Source: UBA7430 sp002478765
GTDB taxonomy: Bacteria > Bacteroidota > Bacteroidia > Flavobacteriales > UBA7430
Length of the DNA stretch: 64,000 nucleotides
Direction of reading: 5' to 3'
Assembly: GCA_943789355.1 (NCBI GenBank)
Contig: CALSTU010000003.1
Coordinates: forward strand, 186,001 to 250,000
The translations under genes were made by a program, and so were the position numbers. Positions 1-8,740 of this stretch are shown here, piece after piece. The notes beneath the pieces were generated by a model. The model was not told the origin of the DNA and did not search any database. It saw only the letters and a program-made list of their open reading frames with translations. The first letter of the stretch is position 1; every line of letters begins with the position of its first letter.

Positions 1-660
1 GTTGAGTTTTTACTTGATGAAGATAAAAAATTTTACTTTTTAGAGATGAATACCCGTTTACAAGTTGAACACCCCGTTACAGAAATGATTACGGGTGTTG
101 ATTTGGTAAAGCAACAAATTCGTATTGGAAGGGGAGAGCGATTGGCTTTTAGTCAGAATGATTTAAAGATATCCGGTCATGCTATAGAGGTGCGGGTATA
201 TGCTGAAGATCCGCATCATGATTTCATGCCCGATGTTGGGGTTTTAAAAAGTTACAAAAGACCCGGTGGCATTGGTGTTCGAGTTGATGATGGTTTTGAA
301 GAGGGTATGGAGGTTCCGATACATTATGATCCAATGATTTCAAAATTAATTACCTACGGAGAGAATCGAAAGGAGTCTATTGATAGAATGCGTCGCGCTA
401 TATCTGATTATCAGGTAGTTGGAGTATCTACAACGTTGCCTTTTGGAGCTTTTGTCATGGATCATCCCGCATTTGTTTCTGGTGATTTTGATACACATTT
501 CTTGAGTAAGTATTTTACGGGGAAATCAATTCCCTCCGCATCTAAAGAAGAGAAAGAAGTTGCTGCATGGTTTGCTGCGAAATTAATAAATGATCATAGC
601 ACTGCTTCGATGATTGTAAATGCATCCGTAGAATCTCAATGGAGAAAAAATAGAAAGTAA
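1..660 (+). CDS. accC: Acetyl-CoA carboxylase biotin carboxylase subunit, 3' part
   Basis: ATP-dependent carboxylation of the biotin carried by the carboxyl carrier protein, first half-reaction of acetyl-CoA carboxylase (fatty acid synthesis; cytoplasmic). The reading frame is open from base 1, so the 5' half lies outside the window; about 219 codons remain of a family usually near 450. The first residues carry the signature MNTRLQVEHPVTE, which holds the metal-binding Glu/Asn and catalytic Arg of the ATP-grasp site, followed by the biotin carboxylase C-terminal domain (HAIEVRVYAEDP, then YDPMISKLITYG). A propionyl-CoA or other acyl-CoA carboxylase subunit is possible, but the single-domain end right after the C-terminal domain fits AccC. 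Its TAA stop shares an A with the smpB ATG (TAATG), implying translational coupling. Confidence 0.9.
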   Translation, partial: VEFLLDEDKKFYFLEMNTRLQVEHPVTEMITGVDLVKQQIRIGRGERLAFSQNDLKISGHAIEVRVYAEDPHHDFMPDVGVLKSYKRPGGIGVRVDDGFEEGMEVPIHYDPMISKLITYGENRKESIDRMRRAISDYQVVGVSTTLPFGAFVMDHPAFVSGDFDTHFLSKYFTGKSIPSASKEEKEVAAWFAAKLINDHSTASMIVNASVESQWRKNRK

Positions 661-1130
661 TGGCTAAGAAAATAAAAAATCAATCCATTTCCATATCCAA
701 TCGAAAAGCAAGATTTGAATATGAATTGTTGGATGTATTTACTGCGGGTATGCAGTTGCAAGGAACAGAGATTAAATCATTACGAGAAGGTAATGCTAAT
801 TTGGCTGAGGCTTTTTGCTATGTGCAAGATCAAGAGGTTTGGGTCACGGGTCTGTACATTGCAGAGTATAGTTATGGTTCTTACATGAATCATGAACCCA
901 AACGTATTAGAAAACTTTTATTGAATAAGAAAGAAATCTCGAAAATAGAATCATCATTACAAGATGTGGGTGTAACACTTGTTCCGTTGAAGTTATACAT
1001 CAATGCAAAAGGATGGGCGAAAATTGAAATTTCACTGGGTAGAGGGAAGAAGTTACACGATAAGAGGGAAGATCTCAAGCAGAAGGATGATCAGCGACAA
1101 ATGGATCGTGCATTAAAGCAATACAAGTAA
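660..1130 (+). CDS. smpB: SsrA-binding protein SmpB
   Basis: Partner of tmRNA in trans-translation: it brings SsrA to stalled ribosomes so that the nascent chain is tagged and the ribosome released. The 156-residue product shows the family's OB-fold core (TAGMQLQGTEIKSLREGNAN near residues 28-47, then YSYGSYMNHEPKRIRKLLL) and the basic C-terminal tail KKLHDKREDLKQKD that is disordered until it enters the decoding centre. Length matches the family. It overlaps the accC stop by one base and is followed at once by a strong hairpin terminator, so it is the last gene of the accC transcript. Confidence 0.97.
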   Translation: MAKKIKNQSISISNRKARFEYELLDVFTAGMQLQGTEIKSLREGNANLAEAFCYVQDQEVWVTGLYIAEYSYGSYMNHEPKRIRKLLLNKKEISKIESSLQDVGVTLVPLKLYINAKGWAKIEISLGRGKKLHDKREDLKQKDDQRQMDRALKQYK

Positions 1131-1141
1131 AGTAAAGACAT

Positions 1142-1172
1142 AAAAAAAAGGGAGCCAAGCTCCCTTTTTTTT
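1142..1172. terminator. Bidirectional intrinsic terminator
   Basis: Perfect 6-bp stem GGGAGC/GCTCCC with a CAA loop, flanked by eight A on the left and eight T on the right. It can end smpB on the plus strand and the porin gene on the minus strand, which converge on it. Confidence 0.9.
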
Positions 1173-1194
1173 ATGTTGTAACAATCGGTATTGA

Positions 1195-1860
1195 TTATAG
1201 TGAGAAACCAAAGGTTAGGAATACGTTTCCAGCATCTGGGTTAACAATCAATGAAGAGTTTACTGGTAAACTGTAAGTGCTGCTCAATTGAATGTCTCTT
1301 TCTAAGCTGATTCCAACGTTTACAAGGCCATCACCATCTGTTCCGTAGAATCCGTCATCGTCACCCATTACACCACCTACAAATAATGAGAACTGGTCTG
1401 CAGCATAGCTCGCTTCAATGTAGGTTTCTCCTTCGTTAGTTCCGCCAACATTGCTAGCCGCCATTAATGATATGGCATCTGTTACAGCTACGCTTACTGC
1501 AGCTTCATACAGGTGACCTGTGTGGTCAGCATCAAGATCTAAGTAATCTTGACCAGCTTGACCAGCGTTAGGGAAGTAGTAATCCGTAACCGATACAGAA
1601 ATTGCATCTGTTATTGCGTAAGAAATGTAAAGATCCACTTCTTGAGCGCTGTTGGTACCACCTAAAGAGTAAGCACTCCATGCACCTACGGCCAATTTAC
1701 CGTTTGTGTATTCAACGCTTGGTTGTAAGCTTGCGCTTTCACCACCTAATTGCGCTCCTCTCCATACGTAACGAGATTGAACGTCTGCTCCAAAACTAAA
1801 GTCTTGTGCATTCACACCAAAAGTGCAAGCTAAGAACAAAAATAGAATTGTCTTTTTCAT
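1195..1860 (-). CDS. Outer-membrane porin-like protein, TorF/Gcw_chp family
   Basis: A 221-residue exported protein. The start chosen is the ATG at 1860 because it opens directly into a signal peptide (MKKTILFLFLACTFGVNAQ, cut after the last Ala-Gln); an in-frame ATG 45 bases upstream would add a hydrophilic extension before it. The mature protein begins DFSFGADVQSRYVWRGAQLG, the hallmark of the Gcw_chp/TorF putative porins, followed by alternating amphipathic strands (LYISYAITDAISVSVTDYYFP; VSLERDIQLSSTYSLPVN-type) and ends with an aromatic residue two from the end (FGFSL), as outer-membrane barrels often do. Substrate unknown. Single-gene transcript converging on smpB. Confidence 0.8.
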   Translation of the reverse strand: MKKTILFLFLACTFGVNAQDFSFGADVQSRYVWRGAQLGGESASLQPSVEYTNGKLAVGAWSAYSLGGTNSAQEVDLYISYAITDAISVSVTDYYFPNAGQAGQDYLDLDADHTGHLYEAAVSVAVTDAISLMAASNVGGTNEGETYIEASYAADQFSLFVGGVMGDDDGFYGTDGDGLVNVGISLERDIQLSSTYSLPVNSSLIVNPDAGNVFLTFGFSL

Positions 1861-2107
1861 GATAAATGAATTTAAGTTAAAGTTTGTTTTTTTTGCTGAT
1901 GACAATTTCAGTAAAATTTGTGGTCGTAGTCGTGCAAACGATTCACCTTATCAACATTTTGGTGTTGAAAAGGGTGTTTTGGTTAGTTGTAGTAAGGTTT
2001 TAAGGGTATGTTAGCAACCCTTTAGTCGAGGTGATTATACAGGCGTTTATGACTATTTGTTCTGTTTTGTTAATTTGAAAATTACTGAATTTTGTCAAAT
2101 ACGCTAC
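1861..2107. other. Intergenic region, no gene seen
   Basis: About 250 bases between two minus-strand genes. It must hold the promoter of the porin gene, but I find no clear TAnnTTTG box in the minus direction. Short plus-strand open frames here have no recognisable content. Confidence 0.5.
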
Positions 2108-2767
2108 TCACTGTTTGTTTTTTAGCATGGGAACAAAGCGAAAATGGCGCTGATTAAAGTTGTCAAATTCCACTTTTTCGAACTCTTTTTCATTGGTTTT
2201 TACAACGAGTGTCATTATTTGTTCTTCGGAACCCAAAGGAATCATCATCAGACCTCCTATCGTTAGTTGTTTAAACAGTTCTTGGGGGATTTCGGGAGCG
2301 CCCGCTGTTACAATGATTTTATCAAAGGGTGCTTTAGCTGGGAGACCAAGATATCCGTCGCCATAATGTAAGTGGGCTTTAATTCTCATTTTATTGAGAA
2401 TTAATTTTGCTTTGTGATGCAGAGCGTGTTGCCTCTCGATAGAATAGACGCTTGCTCCTAAGTGATAGAGTACAGCTGTTTGGTAGCCACACCCAGTACC
2501 AATTTCAAGAATCTTATCACCTATTTTGATATCCAGCATTTCAGATTGAAACGCAACCGTATAAGGATGGGATATCGTTTGTTCCTCACCAATAGGGAAA
2601 GCTTTATTTTGATACGCAAAGTCTTCGAAAGAAGAGTCTAGGAAGAAGTGACGAGGCACTTTAAGCATCGCGCCCAATACTTTTTTTGATTCAACACCCA
2701 TGGTGCTTAGCTCTTGTATGAGTTTTTTTCTTCTGCCTTGGAGCCTTATGCTGTCTGATAAATTCAT
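2108..2767 (-). CDS. pcm: Protein-L-isoaspartate O-methyltransferase
   Basis: Methylates L-isoaspartyl residues from aged proteins using S-adenosylmethionine, starting their repair. The 219-residue protein shows the PCMT family order: an N-terminal helical part with VPRHFFLD (residues 38-45), the segment GEEQTISHPYTVAFQSEML that lines the active site (about 60-78), the SAM-binding loop ILEIGTGCGYQTAVL (85-99) and, further on, the conserved DKIIVTAGAPEIPQEL. Length is normal. A minus-direction TAnnTTTG box sits 32 bases before the start. No operon partner: neighbouring genes are separated by over 200 bases. Confidence 0.95.
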   Translation of the reverse strand: MNLSDSIRLQGRRKKLIQELSTMGVESKKVLGAMLKVPRHFFLDSSFEDFAYQNKAFPIGEEQTISHPYTVAFQSEMLDIKIGDKILEIGTGCGYQTAVLYHLGASVYSIERQHALHHKAKLILNKMRIKAHLHYGDGYLGLPAKAPFDKIIVTAGAPEIPQELFKQLTIGGLMMIPLGSEEQIMTLVVKTNEKEFEKVEFDNFNQRHFRFVPMLKNKQ

Positions 2768-2799
2768 CTTGGCGAATCTATTAAAATGTATCTTGTGAA

Positions 2800-2807
2800 C
2801 AAAAATA
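2800..2807 (-). promoter_or_regulatory. Bacteroidota -7 promoter box for pcm
   Basis: Reads TATTTTTG on the minus strand (TAnnTTTG consensus), 32 bases before the pcm ATG. No good -33 TTG at the expected spacing, so moderate confidence. Confidence 0.5.
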
Positions 2808-2957
2808 AAACAGAGCTTTATCGTCAGTCGGTTTTTTTAGTCATCTGCATTTCTTGGGAGTTTTTTAAGCGTCAATTTTTATACGATGTAGATTTATCAG
2901 TTCGTGGTTTTGCTAGATAAGGTTCCTAAAACGAAAGGCGTTGCCATTGGAATTGCA

Positions 2958-2965
2958 TACATTTG
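2958..2965 (+). promoter_or_regulatory. Bacteroidota -7 promoter box for the lipoprotein operon
   Basis: TACATTTG fits the TAnnTTTG consensus and lies 67-82 bases before the candidate starts of the lipoprotein gene, inside the 240-base gap between pcm and that gene. A clear -33 element is not visible. Confidence 0.45.
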
Positions 2966-3047
2966 TTATCATCTACAATATGTAGTTTTCGATAACGTTA
3001 GTTGAGTGTTGCGATTTACACGGGTGTACAATATGTCATTGATAATA

Positions 3048-3983
3048 ATGAGAGAATGGTTTAAATATTTTGTAAGAACTAAAGCCATGTTGGCTTTCAC
3101 CTTGATGCTTTTGATTTTTAGCAACTGCTCAAAAGAGCAGTTTAATGCAGAACGGCCTTCTTATTTACATATTTCTTCAATCAATCTTCAAACAGAAGTT
3201 TTTCAAGGAACTGACTCTCATAAGATAACGGATGCTTGGGTTAATATGGATGGACAATTTTTGGGGGTGTTTGAACTTCCGGCGACGATTCCTATTTTAG
3301 CTGAGGGTTTTCATGATTTCACTATTTATCCGGGAATTAAGGCTAATGGTATTTCTGCGACTCGTATTCGCAATCCTTTTTTAGGAGTTTGTGTGTTAAA
3401 TTCTATCGAACCAAATACGCCCTCCTTGGATACAAATCGTATTCATCTATACAGAGACCAGGTTGTATCGGTAAATGCCACGACATATTATTCTGCGGAA
3501 ACTGAATTTTTGATGATTGAGGACTATGAAGATGATGAAGCAGCTTTGGTGCTTTCTCTTGGGGAAGACTCCAGCGATGTAATGATAAATTCAGAGGTTT
3601 TTTTAGAAGGTGATAATTCGAGTTTGGTAGTGACTTTAGATGCAGAAAATCCCTTTTTCGAAATGCTTAGCTCTGAGTTGGTGTCCTTAGATAAACTATA
3701 CAAACCAACCATGTTGGAGTTGAATTATAGATGCGATCAGTCTTTTAAAGTTGGACTCGTTGTCAAATCTCCAGCATCTGATTTTCTGAGAAGATATGAA
3801 TCCCTTCAAGTTAACCCCAGTATTGATTGGAATAAAATTTATGTTCACATGACGAACCAAGTGGTTTTAGCGAATTCATCAGATGAATTTGGGATTTATA
3901 TAAGAGCACATATGTCTGATACTTCAGAAACAGCATCTTTTCATTTTGACAATATTAAATGGCTTCACATAAATAATGAATAA
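3048..3983 (+). CDS. Hypothetical lipoprotein
   Basis: Function not recognised. The N-terminus has a lipoprotein signal: a basic stretch (REWFKYFVRTK), a hydrophobic core and a lipobox ending LIFSNC followed by SKEQ, so the protein should be lipid-anchored. I place the start at the ATG at 3048 because it keeps the basic n-region; an ATG at 3033 is equally possible, and one at 3087 would remove all positive charge. The mature part, about 285 residues, is mostly beta-strand with acidic stretches (EDYEDDEA) and no motif I know; the final third looks like a jelly-roll (SDTSETASFHFDNIKWL). Its end overlaps the next gene by 8 bases, so the two are translated together, suggesting a link to surface polysaccharide. 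Confidence 0.75.
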   Translation: MREWFKYFVRTKAMLAFTLMLLIFSNCSKEQFNAERPSYLHISSINLQTEVFQGTDSHKITDAWVNMDGQFLGVFELPATIPILAEGFHDFTIYPGIKANGISATRIRNPFLGVCVLNSIEPNTPSLDTNRIHLYRDQVVSVNATTYYSAETEFLMIEDYEDDEAALVLSLGEDSSDVMINSEVFLEGDNSSLVVTLDAENPFFEMLSSELVSLDKLYKPTMLELNYRCDQSFKVGLVVKSPASDFLRRYESLQVNPSIDWNKIYVHMTNQVVLANSSDEFGIYIRAHMSDTSETASFHFDNIKWLHINNE

Positions 3984-5394
3984 AAAAATACAAGTTTTAA
4001 AGTACTTGATGGTAGATGCTTGTGCATCTGCCTTAGCTTGGTGCTTGTTTTATGCATACAGGAAAATTGTGTTTGAGTCCCAGGATTTTTACTTGGAGGA
4101 TACGATTCTTAATGATGATCGGTTTAGATTAGGGGTTGTTACGATAACAATCTTTTGGGTTTTACTGTATGTGTTTATGGGGCAATACAAGGATATTTAT
4201 CGCAGGTCTAGACTCACTGAAATTAGTAAAACTTTCGTGCAAACTTTCGCGGGAGTTTTGGTGGTTTTCTTTGTTGCTTTATTGGATGATGTGATTCCTA
4301 CCTATAGGAATTATTACACGGCAATATTATCGTTGTTTGCCCTTCATTTTACGATTACTTCTGTATTTAGGTTGGTCATTACGACACATACAATTCGAAG
4401 AATCCACCGACGAGAGATTGGTTTTAAAACATTAATTGTTGGAGGTGGAGATAGTGCTGTGTCTATGTACAACAATCTTACAAAAAGTTTCAAGTCGGGC
4501 GGTAATTTAATCGTTGGGTTCGCAAATGGTATGGATGTTGATGGTCATAAACTAAAATTACACACGCCTTATTTGGGTTCATACAAAGATCTTCGTGTTA
4601 TTATAGATGCGCATGAAATCGAAGAGGTTCTGATTGCCATCGAGCGTTCTGAACAAAACCATATATTGGAAGAAATCATTAATGACTTAGAGGATATGGA
4701 TGTCTTAATTAAGGTCAAACCAAATAATTATGACATCCTAGCTGGTAAGGTTAAAATGAAATCAATGTTTGAAGTCCCTCTTGTAGAAATTAAGCACCAA
4801 TTCATGTCTTTGTGGCAACTGACGCTCAAGAGATTTATTGATGTGTTGATTTCTCTGATAGCTCTTTTTCTTTTGACGCCTTTTTATTTATTGATTATTG
4901 TGCTCATAAAAATTGATTCTCAGGGTCCTGTATTCTTTTATCAAGAACGTGTCGGAATCAATGGTAAATTATTTAATATCATCAAGTTTAGATCGATGTT
5001 TGTAGATGCAGAAAAGCAAGGACCACAATTGTCGGGAGATGGAGATTCAAGAGTAACAAAATTAGGGAGATTCATGCGCCGTTATAGAATTGACGAACTG
5101 CCTCAGTTTTTCAATGTCTTACTTGGCGATATGTCGATGGTTGGTCCTCGCCCAGAAAGAGTATTTTATGCGAATCAAATTCTTAATCGGGCTGCTCACT
5201 ATAAGCATATTCGTAAAGTAAAACCTGGCATTACATCATGGGGTATGGTTCGGTATGGTTATGCGAGTAGCGTAGATGAAATGATTGAACGTTTGCGATA
5301 TGACATCATTTATATAGAAAACATGTCTATATTTAATGATATGAAAGTTTTGATTTACACCTTTAAAATAGTCTTTCAAGGAAGAGGAAAATAA
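3976..5394 (+). CDS. Polyprenyl glycosylphosphotransferase (initiating sugar transferase)
   Basis: Transfers a sugar-1-phosphate onto undecaprenyl phosphate, the first step in building a surface or exopolysaccharide repeat unit at the inner membrane. The 472-residue protein has the full WbaP/WcaJ layout: four to five N-terminal membrane segments (residues 10-140), a Rossmann-like CoA-binding-type domain (150-260, opening TLIVGGGDSAVSMYNNL), a membrane hairpin (about 287-312) and the catalytic domain with FRSMFVDAEKQGP, the DELPQFFNVLLGDMSMVGPRPER block (about 374-396) and KVKPGITSWGMV. No other polysaccharide gene lies nearby, so the sugar is unknown. Overlaps the upstream lipoprotein by 8 bases and is one base from the next gene. 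Confidence 0.92.
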   Translation: MNKKIQVLKYLMVDACASALAWCLFYAYRKIVFESQDFYLEDTILNDDRFRLGVVTITIFWVLLYVFMGQYKDIYRRSRLTEISKTFVQTFAGVLVVFFVALLDDVIPTYRNYYTAILSLFALHFTITSVFRLVITTHTIRRIHRREIGFKTLIVGGGDSAVSMYNNLTKSFKSGGNLIVGFANGMDVDGHKLKLHTPYLGSYKDLRVIIDAHEIEEVLIAIERSEQNHILEEIINDLEDMDVLIKVKPNNYDILAGKVKMKSMFEVPLVEIKHQFMSLWQLTLKRFIDVLISLIALFLLTPFYLLIIVLIKIDSQGPVFFYQERVGINGKLFNIIKFRSMFVDAEKQGPQLSGDGDSRVTKLGRFMRRYRIDELPQFFNVLLGDMSMVGPRPERVFYANQILNRAAHYKHIRKVKPGITSWGMVRYGYASSVDEMIERLRYDIIYIENMSIFNDMKVLIYTFKIVFQGRGK

Positions 5395-5395
5395 T

Positions 5396-6289
5396 ATGAT
5401 GAAAAAGATTGCTATAATTGGTGCGGGAACCATGGGAAATGGAATTGCACATGCTTTCGCTCAAAATGGTTGTCAAGTATCCTTGATTGATGTTTCTGAG
5501 GATTCTCTTAAATGTGGGCTGAAAACCATTGAGAAGAATTTAAATCGAATGGTTGATCGCGAAAAGATAAGTGTCGAAGCGATGCAATCTACATTAGCGA
5601 ATATATCAACATTTGATAGCCTCGACATGGGTGTGGTTGGTGTAGATTTGGTCATTGAAGCAGCCACTGAAGACATAGGCGTTAAAAGGAGGCTTTTTTC
5701 TCAATTGGATGAAGTATGTGAGGATCACGTTATTTTGGCTTCCAATACCTCATCGATATCCATTACAAAAATTGCAGCTGCAACGAATCGTGCTGGACAA
5801 GTGATTGGAATGCATTTTATGAATCCTGTGCCCGTAATGAAACTGGTTGAAGTAATTCGGGGTTACGAAACGACTGATGAGGTTGCTGAAAAGGTGATGA
5901 AATGCGCTGAAGATTTACAAAAAACACCTGTTGAAGTTCAGGATTATCCCGGTTTTGTTGCCAATCGTATTCTAATGCCCATGATAAATGAGGCCATTTA
6001 TACTTTACACGAAGGAGTAGCAGGCGTATCAGAAATCGATTCTGTAATGCAATTAGGAATGTCTCATCCAATGGGGCCTCTGCATCTTGCAGACTTTATA
6101 GGTTTAGATGTATGCCTTTCTATTCTTCAGGTACTCCAAGAGGGTTTTGGACAAGCCAAATACGCTCCTTGTGCTTTGTTGGTTAATATGGTTGCCGCCG
6201 GTAAGTTGGGTGTTAAAGCTGGAGAAGGGTTTTATGATTATGCAGAGGGCGTAAAATCCAAAAGCCCTGCAAATCAATTTTTGAAATAA
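5396..6289 (+). CDS. 3-hydroxybutyryl-CoA dehydrogenase
   Basis: NAD(P)-dependent oxidation of (S)-3-hydroxyacyl-CoA to 3-oxoacyl-CoA, or the reverse, in fatty-acid or butanoate metabolism. The 297-residue protein has the Rossmann start KIAIIGAGTMGNGIAHAFAQ, the catalytic-His segment MHFMNPVPVMKLVEV (about residue 141), and the C-terminal domain opener DYPGFVANRILMPMINEA. Single-function length (Hbd/PaaH type) with no enoyl-CoA hydratase fusion. Starts one base after the sugar transferase stop; two successive ATGs occur and the first is taken. The pairing with a glycan gene has no obvious biochemical sense and may only be transcriptional. Confidence 0.93.
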   Translation: MMKKIAIIGAGTMGNGIAHAFAQNGCQVSLIDVSEDSLKCGLKTIEKNLNRMVDREKISVEAMQSTLANISTFDSLDMGVVGVDLVIEAATEDIGVKRRLFSQLDEVCEDHVILASNTSSISITKIAAATNRAGQVIGMHFMNPVPVMKLVEVIRGYETTDEVAEKVMKCAEDLQKTPVEVQDYPGFVANRILMPMINEAIYTLHEGVAGVSEIDSVMQLGMSHPMGPLHLADFIGLDVCLSILQVLQEGFGQAKYAPCALLVNMVAAGKLGVKAGEGFYDYAEGVKSKSPANQFLK

Positions 6290-6324
6290 TTATTGAGCTC
6301 CTTTCAACAGCACTTTTTTATCCA

Positions 6325-6332
6325 TAAATTTG
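6325..6332 (+). promoter_or_regulatory. Bacteroidota -7 promoter box for the SCO1 gene
   Basis: TAAATTTG, ending 13 bases before the ATG of the SCO1-family gene, in the 56-base gap after the hydroxyacyl-CoA dehydrogenase gene. Matches TAnnTTTG and predicts a very short 5' leader. Confidence 0.5.
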
Positions 6333-6345
6333 TGAAAAATGACTT

Positions 6346-7014
6346 ATGAGCTCAGTACCTAGATTAAAAATTAGAATGTTGATTGTATCCTTCATCATCT
6401 CAATCGGCTTTTTATTTGTTTATCCTCAGTTGAAAAAGGATCCAAAATTAAAAATTTACCAGCCGGCAGATGTCAACCCTAAATTGGTTGATGAATCCGT
6501 TGAGTTGAATAACAAAGGTCATCGTGTCTCTGAATTTGAATTGTACAGCCAAAATGGTGATACGTTTCGACTTGATGATGTTGATGGTAAAATATACGTC
6601 ACTGATTTCTTTTTCACTACATGTGGTAACATTTGTCCGAAAATGACAACTCAAATGAAAGGATTACACGATTATTACATGGATGATGAAGATGTTATGT
6701 TTGTTTCTCATACCGTCTATCCTGAAATGGATTCTATTGAGGTTTTAAAAGCTTATGCAGACAAGTACGAGATTGATTCTGATAAGTGGGTGCTACTCAC
6801 GGGTTCTAAAAAAGAGATTTATTCACTTGCACGAAAATCATATTTTGCTGTGCTGACTGAGGGTGATGGTGGGGAAAGAGATTTTGTGCACACGGAAAAT
6901 TTTATGTTGATGGATAAGCAACAAAGAATTCGGGGTTACTATGATGGCACACTCGTTAATGAAATGGAGCGACTCAAAAATGACATTGAGATTTTACGCA
7001 AAGAATATCAGTAA
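6346..7014 (+). CDS. SCO1/SenC family copper chaperone
   Basis: Thioredoxin-fold protein that delivers copper to the CuA site of cytochrome c oxidase. The 222-residue protein has one N-terminal membrane anchor (residues 10-27), leaving the rest on the outer face of the inner membrane. The copper ligands are all present: the CxxxC pair C93 and C97 in FFFTTCGNICPKMT and the distal His182 in DFVHTENFMLMD. Length is typical. No oxidase gene lies in the window. Its end overlaps the convergent aroE by 7 bases, so neither gene has a terminator of its own between them. Confidence 0.93.
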   Translation: MSSVPRLKIRMLIVSFIISIGFLFVYPQLKKDPKLKIYQPADVNPKLVDESVELNNKGHRVSEFELYSQNGDTFRLDDVDGKIYVTDFFFTTCGNICPKMTTQMKGLHDYYMDDEDVMFVSHTVYPEMDSIEVLKAYADKYEIDSDKWVLLTGSKKEIYSLARKSYFAVLTEGDGGERDFVHTENFMLMDKQQRIRGYYDGTLVNEMERLKNDIEILRKEYQ

Positions 7015-7739
7015 GTATGCCATATTTTCCAAGCTTCTTCAGCTTGATGAATGAGCATGGATTTTCCGTTTAGAATATTTGCCCCTTTGTGTTTTCCTTT
7101 TTTCAAGAAAAGAGTTTCGGAAGGATTGTAGACCAAATCCATGAGTAAATGTTTGTCACCTATGAATTGATAAGGGATGTCAGGGCATTGGTCTATATTT
7201 GGACTTGTTCCTAGTGGTGTGGTGTTGATGATGAGTAGGTGGTGTTTAATCACAAATTCATTAAGATCCTCATAGTTTAACTGAGTCCCTATAGGATTTC
7301 TAGATACACAGGTGCAAGAAACACCAATTTTCTCAAGAGCATACACAACCGCCTTGGAGGCCCCACCGGTACCCAGAATCAAAGCTTTCTCCATGGTGTT
7401 TTCAAGGAAGGGTTTCAAGGAATTGTGAAACCCGATGTAATCTGTGTTGTAGCCAACTAACTTGCCCTGGGTAAATTGGATGGTGTTTACAGCACCAATA
7501 GCTTTAACTTCTTCAGACAATTCATCCAGCATTGGAATGATCGATACCTTATAAGGGATGGTGACATTCATCCCATAAAAAGAATGCTCTTTGATGAGTG
7601 TTTTGAATTCATCAACAGTTTCCAATGGAAAGTTGTTGTAAGAAGCATTTTTAATTTCTTCTTTTTCAAATTTTTCTTCAAAAAAAGATTTTGAAAAAGA
7701 GTGACCTAATGTCTTCCCGATGAGTCCAAATTTTTTCAT
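7008..7739 (-). CDS. aroE: Shikimate dehydrogenase
   Basis: NADPH-dependent reduction of 3-dehydroshikimate to shikimate, fourth step of aromatic amino acid synthesis. The 243-residue protein has the shikimate-binding LGHSFSKSFF (residues 11-20), the catalytic Lys in NVTIPYK (K64), the nucleotide-binding loop LGTGGASKAVVYAL and the C-terminal GKSMLIHQAEEAW. Slightly shorter than the E. coli enzyme but normal for the phylum. Last gene of a five-gene minus-strand operon; its start overlaps the DUF368 gene stop by 4 bases. Confidence 0.96.
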   Translation of the reverse strand: MKKFGLIGKTLGHSFSKSFFEEKFEKEEIKNASYNNFPLETVDEFKTLIKEHSFYGMNVTIPYKVSIIPMLDELSEEVKAIGAVNTIQFTQGKLVGYNTDYIGFHNSLKPFLENTMEKALILGTGGASKAVVYALEKIGVSCTCVSRNPIGTQLNYEDLNEFVIKHHLLIINTTPLGTSPNIDQCPDIPYQFIGDKHLLMDLVYNPSETLFLKKGKHKGANILNGKSMLIHQAEEAWKIWHTY

Positions 7740-8740
7740 TTGTTTTGTTTTTCAGCCAATTTTTCTACTGCCCAAATACAGGCCACTCCTAAAATCATAC
7801 AAACAAGTGTGGTTAAGGTGGTTTTATCGAGTTGTTCAGGGATAAACCTTTCATAACCAACAATCATTTCATTTCCATGGCGATCCAGTATGTTAGGATC
7901 ACGAACTTCATTCTTCCATGGCCATATAATTGCTAATGACCCAAAGACAAAACCCGTTAGGATTGAAATCGTACTGTTCTTATACCGTTGGAAAATCCAA
8001 GCAATAACTTTGGAAAATACAAGCAAACCAAATACAGACCCTAGTAAAAAAATGCTAAAATGTATAAGACTTGTTACATGTTCTGTATTTTTCAGGAAAG
8101 AAAGATCTCCTGAGAGTATTGATTTGAGACTACTCGATAGCGTGTTGATGGAATCAACCATAAGAAGTTTGTAGTTCCCTAGCAGCATGAGGATGTAGGA
8201 TCCGGATAAACCAGGTAATAGCATTCCACTGATGCCGATGATGCCGCAAAAAAATACGAAGAGGTAATTCCCATTGGCAGTTGGAGCTGGGTTGGTAAAG
8301 GAGATTAAAAGTGCGATGAGTGTTCCTAGTAAGAAAAAGCATCGGTTTACTACACTCCAGGATTCAACGGTTTTGCCTACGTAATATACGGATGCCAGAA
8401 CGAGACCAAAAAAGAAGGCCCATATTTGTGTTGGATGTTCCACTAGAAGATAAGCAAAAGCTTTTGCAAGACTAAAAATGCTTAGTAAGACTCCAAACAT
8501 CAGTGCAAATAAAAATTTAGCGTTGATGTGATTTGATAATTCTTTGATATTGCCTTTTAGTAAGAGTTGTAAGGCTTTTTTGTCAAAGGACTTTAGAGCA
8601 TTGATTAGATCTTCATAAATTCCTGTTACCAGTGCTATGGTCCCTCCAGAAACACCAGGAATGACATTAGCGGCGCCCATGGCAAACCCTTTTAAAATGA
8701 CCCAAAGATTCACTAGTTCAAATCGCTTACGAGTTTTCAT
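7736..8740 (-). CDS. DUF368 integral membrane protein (polyprenyl-phosphate transporter type)
   Basis: A 334-residue polytopic membrane protein with roughly nine to ten segments. The two inverted family motifs are clear: GAANVIPGVSGGTIALVTG (about residues 21-39) and GMLLPGLSGSYILMLLGN (about 176-193). Members of this family (PopT) have been linked to recycling undecaprenyl phosphate across the inner membrane; applying that here is inference from family. It lies in an operon, overlapping the rhodanese gene by 14 bases upstream and aroE by 4 downstream. Confidence 0.88.
   Translation of the reverse strand: MKTRKRFELVNLWVILKGFAMGAANVIPGVSGGTIALVTGIYEDLINALKSFDKKALQLLLKGNIKELSNHINAKFLFALMFGVLLSIFSLAKAFAYLLVEHPTQIWAFFFGLVLASVYYVGKTVESWSVVNRCFFLLGTLIALLISFTNPAPTANGNYLFVFFCGIIGISGMLLPGLSGSYILMLLGNYKLLMVDSINTLSSSLKSILSGDLSFLKNTEHVTSLIHFSIFLLGSVFGLLVFSKVIAWIFQRYKNSTISILTGFVFGSLAIIWPWKNEVRDPNILDRHGNEMIVGYERFIPEQLDKTTLTTLVCMILGVACIWAVEKLAEKQNK

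Noticed and set aside
1823..2014. Plus-strand open frame at the 5' side of the porin gene
   Set aside because: Covers the signal-peptide region of the porin in antisense and has no recognisable content.
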